From JBGRQB01 sp041725875 (GTDB lineage: Bacteria > Bacteroidota > Ignavibacteria > Ignavibacteriales > Melioribacteraceae): DNA of 23,781 nucleotides. How positions within the stretch are numbered: position 1 is the stretch's first letter; every line of letters begins with the position of its first letter. The notes under the pieces are model-generated. The model had not been told where the DNA came from, did not search any database, and saw nothing but the letters and a program-made list of their open reading frames with translations. The position numbers were made by a program, and so were the translations under genes. Shown in pieces: positions 17,426-23,094 of the stretch. The stretch lies in contig JBGRQB010000050.1 in the NCBI GenBank assembly GCA_041725875.1, positions 1 through 23,781 on the forward strand, read 5' to 3'.

Positions 17426-18574
17426 ATGAAAAATGTTGATATAGTAATAATTGGTGCCGGAAGTGTTGGTTTGCCGTTAAGCTACTTCCTTGCTAAAAAA
17501 GGAAAAAAAGTAGTTGTAATTGATAAAATGCCTTCGCACGGAAGAGGACAAAATAAAGCTGCAATTGGCGGAATAAGAGCAACGCACTCAGATCCGGCAA
17601 AGATAAATATTTGTCAGACATCAATTGAAATAATAAAAGAAATTGAAAAAGAGCACGGACTTGATGTTGATTGGGTTCAGGGCGGTTATGTTTATCCTGT
17701 TTACGATGATGAAAGAGAAAATGCTCTTAGAAATCTTTTAGTAAAACAAAAAGAATATGGCTTAAATATCGACTGGGTGTCTGCTGAAAAAATTCAAGAG
17801 CTTGCTCCCGGTATTTCTGCTGAAGGTTTACGTGGCGGAACATATTCTCCTGAAGACGGATCTGTTTGTCCTATGAAACTTGCAGATGCTTTTTACATTT
17901 TAGCAAAAAGAGCCGGAGTAGAATTTAAGTTTAACGAAGAAGTAACTGAAATAAAATATGAAGGTACTTCAATAACAGGTGTGGTTACTGATAAAGAAAG
18001 TTACGAAGCTGAATTATATGTAAATGCTTCCGGCGGAAATGCAAAAGAAATTTGCCTGATGGCTGGAATGGACGTTCCGGTTCAACCTGATTCTCACGAA
18101 GGCGGAGTAACAGAACCGGTTAAAAAATTCTTTGATCCGATGCTTGTTGATATCAGACCCGAAGAAGGTTCGGCAAACTACTATTTTTATCAAAATAAAG
18201 AGAACCAGATAGTATTTTGTATAACTCCCGAGCCAAAATATTTAGGCAAAGATATAGATAATACTTCCGAATTTTTACCACAGGTAATAAAACGAATGGT
18301 AAATCTTTATCCAAGATTGAGAAACATCAGAGTAAGAAGAACCTGGAGAGGTTTGTATCCTATGACTCCGGACGGCTTTCCAATAGTTAACTTTCCTGAA
18401 AATTTCAGCAACTTGCTTTTAACTGTTGGTATGTGCGGACAGGGATTAATGCTTGGTCCTGGTCTGGGAAAAATACTTTCAGAAGTAATAGTTGATAAAA
18501 CAGATAAATATAATTTTATACTGGATCAGCTTTCTCTTTACAGAGAATTTAGCGGAAATGAAGTGTTGAAATAA
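17426..18574 (+). CDS. DAO-family FAD-dependent oxidoreductase (HcnC-like catalytic subunit)
   Basis: This 382-residue flavoprotein has the Rossmann motif G10-x-G12-x2-G15 in VIIGAGSVGLPLSYF and the DAO-family C-terminal segment (TPDGFPIV and VGMCGQGLMLGPGLG). Family members oxidise D-amino acids, sarcosine, glycine, proline or opines at the C-N bond. Two in-frame ATGs are possible. The one at 17426 is chosen because GTGAGG lies 5 nt upstream and the protein then begins directly with the Rossmann strand; the ATG at 17402 would overlap the previous gene and add eight residues. With the preceding fused iron-sulfur subunit it should form a heteromeric dehydrogenase. The gene ends at a strong bidirectional terminator. 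Confidence 0.87.
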   Translation: MKNVDIVIIGAGSVGLPLSYFLAKKGKKVVVIDKMPSHGRGQNKAAIGGIRATHSDPAKINICQTSIEIIKEIEKEHGLDVDWVQGGYVYPVYDDERENALRNLLVKQKEYGLNIDWVSAEKIQELAPGISAEGLRGGTYSPEDGSVCPMKLADAFYILAKRAGVEFKFNEEVTEIKYEGTSITGVVTDKESYEAELYVNASGGNAKEICLMAGMDVPVQPDSHEGGVTEPVKKFFDPMLVDIRPEEGSANYYFYQNKENQIVFCITPEPKYLGKDIDNTSEFLPQVIKRMVNLYPRLRNIRVRRTWRGLYPMTPDGFPIVNFPENFSNLLLTVGMCGQGLMLGPGLGKILSEVIVDKTDKYNFILDQLSLYREFSGNEVLK

Positions 18575-18581
18575 TAATATA

Positions 18582-18615
18582 AAATTAAACCCCGGCAATT
18601 GCCGGGGTTTAATTT
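18582..18615. terminator. Bidirectional terminator between the dehydrogenase operon and precursor A
   Basis: A perfect 34-bp palindrome with a GC-rich core (CCCCGGCAATTGCCGGGG) is flanked by A-rich and T-rich arms, so it yields a hairpin and U-rich tail on either strand. It lies between two convergent genes. Confidence 0.9.
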
Positions 18616-18629
18616 ATAAATAATATCTA

Positions 18630-18839
18630 TTAACAAGTATATTGACCTGCAAGAGTACAATCAAAAGCAGTGAGACATTGTCTCAATGTATCTTTAAACT
18701 GAGTATCACAAGGTGCACCAGTTTCTGTTTGATTCGGATCAGTATTACCGACTACGGTTCCTGTTTTTGAGTTTTTGTTTTTGATTGTTTCAAAACTTGC
18801 AACATTTAGTTCATCGAGTTTTAAACTTAACTTTTTCAT
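18630..18839 (-). CDS. Pinensin-like RiPP precursor peptide A (69 aa)
   Basis: The peptide begins MKKLSLKLDELNVASFET and has a GTVVGN motif at residues 27-32, the shared leader of this array. The core is about 37 residues with four Cys and many Thr. The leader style (L-x-V-x-SF then GT[V/I]xG) is that of pinensin-family lanthipeptide precursors in Bacteroidota and relatives, recalled from family knowledge. If modified as in that family, Thr and Ser would be dehydrated and joined to Cys. The ATG at 18839 is chosen over in-frame codons upstream because AGGGA lies about 9 nt before it and the leader aligns with the six others. It has its own RNA element (18936-19005) and terminator. Confidence 0.8.
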   Translation of the reverse strand: MKKLSLKLDELNVASFETIKNKNSKTGTVVGNTDPNQTETGAPCDTQFKDTLRQCLTAFDCTLAGQYTC

Positions 18840-18882
18840 ATAAACATCCCTGATTTTTTTTGTTTTAAATAGTATGAATGAA

Positions 18883-18900
18883 ATTACCTGCGCGCCAAGA
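18883..18900 (-). promoter_or_regulatory. Conserved GCGCGC-containing leader motif, copy in gene A
   Basis: On the minus strand TTGGCGCGCAGGTAAT lies about 40 nt after the RNA element and 45 nt before the start codon. Close matches occur in the leaders of E (20754-20766) and G (23405-23420) in otherwise unlike sequence. Confidence 0.5.
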
Positions 18901-18935
18901 TAAATCACTCAAAAATTAACAGTGGTAGTTTGATA

Positions 18936-19005
18936 GTCGGTTGCGTGTGTGAAAACTCACATCTCGGAACAAAGATTCCGTGTCTTTCCCATAGACCAAC
19001 ACGCC
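18936..19005 (-). ncRNA. Conserved structured 5' leader RNA element, copy 1 (gene A)
   Basis: This 70-nt element is nearly identical to four others in the window and lies in the 5' leader of precursor A. Counting nt 1 at 19005 on the minus strand, it can fold into a closing stem (2-7 with 58-63) and three hairpins (10-13/21-24, 26-30/37-41, 46-49/54-57). Copy 1 differs from copy 3 only at nt 25 (unpaired) and nt 29, where G is replaced by A and a G-U pair becomes A-U. A degenerate -7 box (TATTTTTA, 19010-19017) lies just upstream. I do not recognise it as a known riboswitch class. Confidence 0.75.
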
Positions 19006-19076
19006 TAAATAAAAATAATATTTTGAACTTAAAATGACTAACAATTTAGTTAAGGAGATTTCCTTTTACCCTGAAA

Positions 19077-19109
19077 TAACAAATCCCCCAAAAATAGAGG
19101 GATTTGTTA
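19077..19109 (-). terminator. Terminator of the three-precursor operon D-C-B
   Basis: An 11-bp perfect stem (19077-19087 with 19099-19109) has an A/C-rich 11-nt loop. It ends on the minus strand in U-rich TTTGTTATTT. It lies just after the stop of precursor B. Confidence 0.75.
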
Positions 19110-19115
19110 CTAAGT

Positions 19116-19346
19116 TTATCTACAAGGTTGATTCCAGGAGCAATCCATTCCAACAGAAAGATGATCACAAGTGTTGGCGTTAATTGTATCGGCTCCATAA
19201 CAATCCATTTTATCGCAAGTATCAGAACACCAGATATATTGAGTATATTGTGCCTGTCCTTTTATGGTTCCTTTTTTGGAATTTGAATCAGAATTAACTG
19301 TAAATGAATCAACTTTAAGTTCATTAAAATTTAGTTTGATTTTCAT
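19116..19346 (-). CDS. Pinensin-like RiPP precursor peptide B (76 aa)
   Basis: The leader is MKIKLNFNELKVDSFTV followed by KKGTIKG, one residue shorter at the start than its relatives. The core has six Cys (WC, TC, DC, TC, DC, PC) with Thr, Ser, Asp and Trp. It is the third gene of a minus-strand operon with D and C: its ATG is 15 bp after the stop of C, with CGGAG about 8 nt upstream, and it has no RNA element of its own. The operon ends at the hairpin 19077-19109. As for the others, lanthionine-type modification is inferred from the leader and no enzyme is seen here. Confidence 0.8.
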   Translation of the reverse strand: MKIKLNFNELKVDSFTVNSDSNSKKGTIKGQAQYTQYIWCSDTCDKMDCYGADTINANTCDHLSVGMDCSWNQPCR

Positions 19347-19361
19347 TTTCTTCTCCGGTTG

Positions 19362-19631
19362 TTATGGACAAATATCTCCTAATGTATAACAATTAGGAGA
19401 TGCAACAGTTTGAACACATTCTTTGAAATCTGATAAACAAGCCTGAGTACAAGGATCAGAAAAACAATTAGGTTCATCGTCTGTTTCAGATTCGCAACCA
19501 TTTTCTTTTGTCCAGCAATTTCCGGCAGTCGGGTAATTATTACCCATTACAGTTCCTTTTGATGAATGAGATTCAATTGTTTCGAAACTTTGAACTTGTA
19601 ACTCTTCAAGATTGAATTTTATTTTTTTCAT
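19362..19631 (-). CDS. Pinensin-like RiPP precursor peptide C (89 aa)
   Basis: The leader is MKKIKFNLEELQVQSFET followed by SKGTVMGN, then a core of about 57 residues with eight Cys, several acidic residues and Thr/Ser. The first core residues NNYPT are shared with precursor F (GNNYPT). It is the middle gene of the operon D-C-B, 53 bp after D, and shares the RNA element at 19984-20052. Its own ribosome site is weak (AAGAG), so its yield may depend on D. There is no hydrophobic signal peptide, which fits a leader-dependent RiPP rather than a Sec-exported peptide. Confidence 0.8.
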   Translation of the reverse strand: MKKIKFNLEELQVQSFETIESHSSKGTVMGNNYPTAGNCWTKENGCESETDDEPNCFSDPCTQACLSDFKECVQTVASPNCYTLGDICP

Positions 19632-19684
19632 TATTGCACTCTTTAAATTTAAATGGATTCTTTATTGCTAAATATTCTTAATAT

Positions 19685-19900
19685 TTAAGGACATTCTTCA
19701 GGATCTTCTGTTAATCCTCCACAGGTTGGAGCACAAGTAGCACAATAAGAAAAACATAAAGTTCTTTCTGTTTCAGGCGGACACCAATATTGTTCACTTA
19801 TTGGTTTGAAGCCTTTAATAGTTCCTCTGGTTTTGGGGGTTGCAGAAGTTGTGAAAGATTCAATTTGTAGATCGTTAATCTTAAGTTTTTGCTTTTTCAT
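19685..19900 (-). CDS. Pinensin-like RiPP precursor peptide D (71 aa)
   Basis: The leader is MKKQKLKINDLQIESFTT followed by TRGTIKG. The core has six Cys, including a dense LCFSYCATCAPTC run that alternates Cys with Ser/Thr. It is the first gene of the D-C-B operon. GGTGG lies 5 nt before its ATG. The leader RNA upstream contains a conserved element (19984-20052) and then a strong hairpin (19931-19951) close to the start codon. The core bears no clear similarity to the other six beyond Cys and Thr content. Confidence 0.8.
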   Translation of the reverse strand: MKKQKLKINDLQIESFTTSATPKTRGTIKGFKPISEQYWCPPETERTLCFSYCATCAPTCGGLTEDPEECP

Positions 19901-19930
19901 TTTTCCACCATTGCTTAATTTATAAATAGG

Positions 19931-19951
19931 TTTTCCGGTTTTTCCGGAAAA
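19931..19951 (-). promoter_or_regulatory. Leader hairpin before precursor D
   Basis: TTTTCCGG and CCGGAAAA form a perfect 8-bp stem around a 5-nt loop, between the RNA element and the start codon of D. No U-run follows on the minus strand, so it is not a standard terminator. The other leaders lack it. Confidence 0.5.
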
Positions 19952-19983
19952 ATAAATTTTGAAATAAAACTAATGGTAAAATA

Positions 19984-20052
19984 GTCGGTTGCGTGTGTGA
20001 AAACTCACATCTCGGAACAAAGATCCCGCGTCTTTCCATAGACCAACACGCC
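19984..20052 (-). ncRNA. Conserved structured 5' leader RNA element, copy 2 (operon D-C-B)
   Basis: This 69-nt copy matches copy 3 except for one missing G in the GGG of the first hairpin loop (nt 16-18). It leads the three-precursor operon. A -7 box TAGATTTA at 20059-20066 with TTG 18 nt further upstream lies exactly 6 nt before the element, so the transcript should begin at or next to it. Confidence 0.75.
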
Positions 20053-20058
20053 TGATAA

Positions 20059-20087
20059 TAAATCTATAAACTGTTTAATCTTTTCAA
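20059..20087 (-). promoter_or_regulatory. Promoter of operon D-C-B (TTG-N18-TAGATTTA)
   Basis: On the minus strand TTG (20085-20087) is separated by 18 nt from TAGATTTA (20059-20066), one mismatch from TAnnTTTG. The RNA element starts 6 nt downstream. Confidence 0.6.
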
Positions 20088-20380
20088 TATTCAAAGATAG
20101 ATTTAAAGTAATGTTAATGAATACAAGTTTTTCTACAGAAAATTACCGGATCTCTACAGTTTTTGTCGGATTGATTCTTCCGGTAGGTAAATTCAGCTTA
20201 TAATATAATTGTCGGGATAATCTGATTATACTCTTTTTGCAAAAATTCCGAGTATATGAGATTTTAATGTTAAGATGCTTTAGATTCAATCATAATAGGA
20301 TTCCCAACCTATTTAGTTAAAACTGAATTTATACATTAACAAACCACTAAATTTATATCTACTGTTTAAAAAGATATAAT
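20088..20380. other. Non-coding spacer between the D promoter and the E terminator
   Basis: This stretch of about 290 bp is AT-rich. I see no convincing gene, RNA or precursor leader on either strand. The only structure is a weak 7-bp inverted repeat, TACCGGA (20144-20150) and TCCGGTA (20179-20185), 28 bp apart. Confidence 0.6.
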
Positions 20381-20404
20381 ATTGCCCCATTTTAATGAGG
20401 CAAT
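20381..20404 (-). terminator. Terminator-like hairpin after precursor E
   Basis: Stem 20381-20390 with 20395-20404 has one C-A mismatch and a 4-nt loop, 6 bp after the stop codon of E. The downstream tract is A/U-rich rather than a clean U-run. Confidence 0.55.
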
Positions 20405-20409
20405 TCTAT

Positions 20410-20706
20410 TTATGGGTTAGTACATACAATTTGATTACCAGAAGGACATTCAGGTGAATTAATAGTACAATTAATAGTATCTGGCGGACAATCTTGCGGG
20501 TTTGTTGGACAAGCAACGTCTGTGCAGTTATCGGAATTACCACCGGTGCCACCACCACCGCTTCCGCAATTGTTGTCGTATTCAGTTACATTTACTATAC
20601 AGTCAGGACCACTATTTCCCAAAAGAGTTCCTCTGTTGTTCATATTAGAATTGGTTACAAAAGAATCTACTGTAAGCTCTTTGAAGTTTAATTTGATCTT
20701 TTTCAT
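20410..20706 (-). CDS. Pinensin-like RiPP precursor peptide E (98 aa), Gly-rich core
   Basis: The leader is MKKIKLNFKELTVDSFVT followed by NRGTLLGN. The core is the longest of the seven. A first part with two Cys is joined by a GSGGGGTGG linker to a Pro/Asn-rich part with six Cys in short repeats of the form NC or CP spaced by 5-8 residues. The ATG at 20706 is chosen because AGGGATG lies about 9 nt upstream and the leader aligns. The longer frame would begin at a TTG and run through the conserved leader motif. The gene has its own promoter, RNA element (20809-20878) and terminator. The Gly hinge suggests two separately folded or ringed segments; that is inference. Confidence 0.8.
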   Translation of the reverse strand: MKKIKLNFKELTVDSFVTNSNMNNRGTLLGNSGPDCIVNVTEYDNNCGSGGGGTGGNSDNCTDVACPTNPQDCPPDTINCTINSPECPSGNQIVCTNP

Positions 20707-20753
20707 ATTTTCATCCCTGTTTTGATAATTTAAAGTTTCTGAATAATACTGTT

Positions 20754-20766
20754 TGCGCGCCAAGAC
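20754..20766 (-). promoter_or_regulatory. Conserved GCGCGC-containing leader motif, copy in gene E
   Basis: CTTGGCGCGCA on the minus strand matches the motif in leader A, about 45 nt after the RNA element. Confidence 0.5.
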
Positions 20767-20808
20767 AGTTCATTCGATCTTAAATAGAAATAAAATTGGA
20801 TTTTTATG

Positions 20809-20878
20809 GTCGGTTGCGTGTGTGAAAACTCACATCTCGGAACAAAGATCCCGCGTCTTTCCCATAGACCAACACGCC
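20809..20878 (-). ncRNA. Conserved structured 5' leader RNA element, copy 3 (gene E)
   Basis: This copy serves as the reference. Reading from 20878 downward: closing stem nt 2-7/58-63, linker U8-G9, hairpin 10-13/21-24 with a 7-nt loop AUGGGAA, nt 25 unpaired, hairpin 26-30/37-41 with a 6-nt loop, 4-nt linker, hairpin 46-49/54-57, then the tail AACCGAC. An alternative pairing of nt 7-11 with 65-69 would make a pseudoknot. The -7 box lies 6 nt upstream. Confidence 0.78.
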
Positions 20879-20884
20879 TGAATT

Positions 20885-20914
20885 CAAAATACTATTCAAA
20901 AATAAAAGATGCAA
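20885..20914 (-). promoter_or_regulatory. Promoter of gene E (TTGC-N19-TATTTTG)
   Basis: TTGC (20911-20914) and TATTTTG (20885-20891) are 19 nt apart on the minus strand. The same boxes at the same spacing precede copy 5. A second match TATTTTTG (20897-20904) has no partner box. Confidence 0.55.
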
Positions 20915-21052
20915 GTTATTTAAAGGGTATTAATTAATATATATCTAGAAATTAAACTATTTAATTTAATACTTATTAATATTAAATTAATGAGTATTAG
21001 GCTTGGCAGTTATTCTTATAATCAATAAAGCTAATTTGATTGAAAAACGGGT

Positions 21053-21076
21053 TTAAACTCATCTGGATGAGTTTAA
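21053..21076. promoter_or_regulatory. Perfect inverted repeat before the LamG lipoprotein gene
   Basis: TTAAACTCATC and GATGAGTTTAA form an 11-bp perfect repeat with a 2-bp centre, 30 bp before the ATG. It could be a protein-binding operator or a leader hairpin. No T-run follows on the + strand. Confidence 0.5.
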
Positions 21077-21105
21077 TTATATAATATAACAAGTCGGAGG
21101 ACGAA

Positions 21106-22533
21106 ATGAAAAAACTAGTAATTTTACTACTTATGGTTTTAATGGTGGCCTGTAGTGAAGATTCTAATGTATTGGAAAATGAAAATCAGTTAACCAGTAA
21201 AGTGGAATTTAATCTGGGCGATCTTTCACAAGCGCTGAAAAAATCTTCTCTTGAAGATGATATCCACTCAATAATAATTGATGTTGAAAATGCAGCAGGG
21301 ACTGTTATTCAGCAGAACAAAAAATTAAAATTGAACAAACTAAGTGGTGGTTATATTAGTGATCCATTATCTTTATTAACAGAAAACGGATATAAACTGA
21401 CAAAATTCTTAGTTGTGGATGTTAATGAGAATGTTTTATACATCACGCCAAAAGCAGGAAGTAATCTGGCACATATAGTTGAAAAACCTTTGGATATCAG
21501 TTTTGATGTTCAGACAAATGTAACGTCAAATGTTACAACAGAAGTTATTGAAGCCGGAGATTATACTGCAGAAGATTTTGGATATACAACATTCAGCTTT
21601 AATATAATAAAGACAGTTAAGTTTCTTGTTAATGCATTTGTATTTGATGAAACCACTGGAAATTATAAGCAAACAGACGCGTCTATAACAGTCTATGGAG
21701 ATGACGAAGAAATTTATAGCGGCAATTTAACTAATCAGACCAACAAAATTGTTGTAAAAGATAGTTCTGATACTTACAAAATAGTTGTAACAAAATTTGG
21801 ATATAAGAATTTTGAACAAGAAATGACTAAAGCGGAAGCTCAGGCTTTAAATGCACCTATTAATGTAATGCTGCAGGAAGTTGAATTAAAGTTATTTATA
21901 AGCGGTGACGGTACAAACGGGCAATCATCATTTACAGATAATTCAATTTACAACAGAACCCTTACACCTGTCGGCACTGTAACAAACGATGGAACAGTAA
22001 AAAAATATGGAACTGCATCAGCTAAGTTTATCGGAAACGGTTATTTATCTATACCAACTTCACAAGATTTTAACTTTGGAGATAAAGATTTTACAGTTGA
22101 TTTCTGGGTTAATTTCTCAGAATTATTACCAACATCTTACTATGGTATTTTAACAGCTAAAGGAGTTGGCGGAGATAATGATAATGTTATGCAATTCACC
22201 AAAACTCATCTGGGGTACTTTGAATTTTCTTTTGCTGTAAATGGTAAAGGTGGAATAGGATTAAAATTTGATGAAAGTACAGTAACTGCAAATACCTGGG
22301 TTCATATAGCTTTGGTAAGAAGTGGGGATACATTTAAATTATATAAAAATGGTGTAAATGTTGCATCAATTGAAAAATCAGGTCCAGTTGCTCCAATCAG
22401 TAGCTTATTTGGTATTGGAGTTTATAAAAGTACAACCGGCGATTTTCATTATATGAAAGGTAACATTGATAATTTCAGAGTTACCAAAGGATTAGCAAGA
22501 TGGACAGCCAACTTTAACCCTGAAGCAAATTAA
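21106..22533 (+). CDS. Lipoprotein with carboxypeptidase-regulatory-like and LamG (concanavalin-like) domains
   Basis: This 475-residue protein has a lipoprotein signal (MKKLVILLLMVLMVACSED, acylated Cys at residue 16). A mixed N-terminal region and a beta-sandwich segment (about 165-260, with ASITVYGDDEEIYSGNL and KFGYKNFEQ like CarboxypepD_reg/PEGA domains) follow. A LamG domain fills about 265-470, recognised by SFTDNSIYNRTLTPVG, GYLSIPTSQDFNFGDKDFT, VDFWVNF, WVHIALVRSGDTFKLYKNG and GNIDNFRVTKG. LamG domains usually bind glycans or proteins at the surface. GGAGG lies 7 nt before the ATG. The gene is on the opposite strand to the precursors and sits between E and F; a role in their action or immunity is possible but not shown. 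Confidence 0.85.
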   Translation: MKKLVILLLMVLMVACSEDSNVLENENQLTSKVEFNLGDLSQALKKSSLEDDIHSIIIDVENAAGTVIQQNKKLKLNKLSGGYISDPLSLLTENGYKLTKFLVVDVNENVLYITPKAGSNLAHIVEKPLDISFDVQTNVTSNVTTEVIEAGDYTAEDFGYTTFSFNIIKTVKFLVNAFVFDETTGNYKQTDASITVYGDDEEIYSGNLTNQTNKIVVKDSSDTYKIVVTKFGYKNFEQEMTKAEAQALNAPINVMLQEVELKLFISGDGTNGQSSFTDNSIYNRTLTPVGTVTNDGTVKKYGTASAKFIGNGYLSIPTSQDFNFGDKDFTVDFWVNFSELLPTSYYGILTAKGVGGDNDNVMQFTKTHLGYFEFSFAVNGKGGIGLKFDESTVTANTWVHIALVRSGDTFKLYKNGVNVASIEKSGPVAPISSLFGIGVYKSTTGDFHYMKGNIDNFRVTKGLARWTANFNPEAN

Positions 22534-22550
22534 ATATTGGTAATAAATTA

Positions 22551-22576
22551 AAATCCCGCATTCAGCGGGATTTTTT
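22551..22576. terminator. Terminator after the LamG lipoprotein gene
   Basis: A perfect 9-bp stem (AAATCCCGC / GCGGGATTT) with a 5-nt loop and a run of six Ts (22571-22576) faces the + strand. It also lies after the convergent precursor F and could stop that transcript. Confidence 0.88.
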
Positions 22577-22613
22577 ATATCTCTAATTTTAAGATAAATA
22601 CTGAAAAGTAAAC

Positions 22614-22865
22614 TTAAGGGCATTGGGGAGTTTGAGTCATATCACCGCAAGTTTCATTAAAACAATAAGTATATCCACAGGTTCTCTGGCAATTTGTTTC
22701 AGCAAAAGTAGGAACACAAAAATAAAGAGTACAAGCAGCTGTTTCGTCACACATAAATAAGGTTGGATAATTATTTCCGGCAACCGTTCCTTTGTTCGAA
22801 CGTTTCTTCTCTGTTCCAAAAGATTCTACCTTTAATTCTGCAGGATTAAGTTTCATTTTTTTCAT
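22614..22865 (-). CDS. Pinensin-like RiPP precursor peptide F (83 aa)
   Basis: The leader is MKKMKLNPAELKVESFGT followed by NKGTVAGN. The core has eight Cys and contains CQRTCGYTYCFNETC, closely matching CDATCGHTYCNENSC in precursor G. The two share the pattern C-x2-TCG-x-TYC-x-N-x2-C while the rest of the cores differ. AGGTG lies 8 nt before the ATG. It has its own RNA element (22953-23022). Its leader lacks the GCGCGC motif and instead has a different hairpin near 22898-22913. Confidence 0.8.
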   Translation of the reverse strand: MKKMKLNPAELKVESFGTEKKRSNKGTVAGNNYPTLFMCDETAACTLYFCVPTFAETNCQRTCGYTYCFNETCGDMTQTPQCP

Positions 22866-22952
22866 TTGAACACCTATATTAATTTATGATTTTGAACAAC
22901 CATAGTTAATGGCTATGATGGTTATCAGAATTGAATGGTTAGAAAAGAATTA

Positions 22953-23022
22953 GTCGGTTGCGTGTGTGAAGCTTCACATCTCGGAACAAAGATCCCGCGT
23001 CTTACTTATAGACCAACACGCC
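22953..23022 (-). ncRNA. Conserved structured 5' leader RNA element, copy 4 (gene F)
   Basis: This copy differs from copy 3 in the first hairpin loop (AUAAGUA instead of AUGGGAA) and at nt 50-52 at the tip of the third hairpin, where GUU becomes AGC so that the arm reads as a perfect GTGAAGCTTCAC palindrome. All stem positions are otherwise kept. The -7 box TATTTTG (23029-23035) is again 6 nt upstream; no clear TTG box is seen, and that region overlaps the terminator of G. Confidence 0.75.
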
Positions 23023-23053
23023 TGAGTTCAAAATAATACTTCTATAATAAATT

Positions 23054-23078
23054 AATATCCCGCATTGCGCGGGATATT
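23054..23078 (-). terminator. Terminator-like hairpin after precursor G
   Basis: A perfect 10-bp stem (AATATCCCGC / GCGGGATATT) has a 5-nt loop, 17 bp after the stop of G. The minus-strand tail is AATTTATTATAG, moderately U-rich. Confidence 0.65.
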
Positions 23079-23094
23079 TGTATAAGAATACTCA

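Noticed and set aside
18936..19005. True tRNA genes (cloverleaf of the five elements)
   Set aside because: There is no GTTC-type T-loop, no 7-nt anticodon loop with U33, and no CCA end; all five copies would also be almost the same molecule.
20144..20185. TACCGGA/TCCGGTA inverted repeat as a terminator or site
   Set aside because: Only 7 bp with a 28-bp gap and no T-run; it is listed as a minor observation in the spacer.
20707..20763. Longer start for precursor E, with similar upstream extensions for A and G
   Set aside because: These extensions begin at non-ATG codons or lack ribosome sites, run through the leader region, and break the shared MKK leader alignment.
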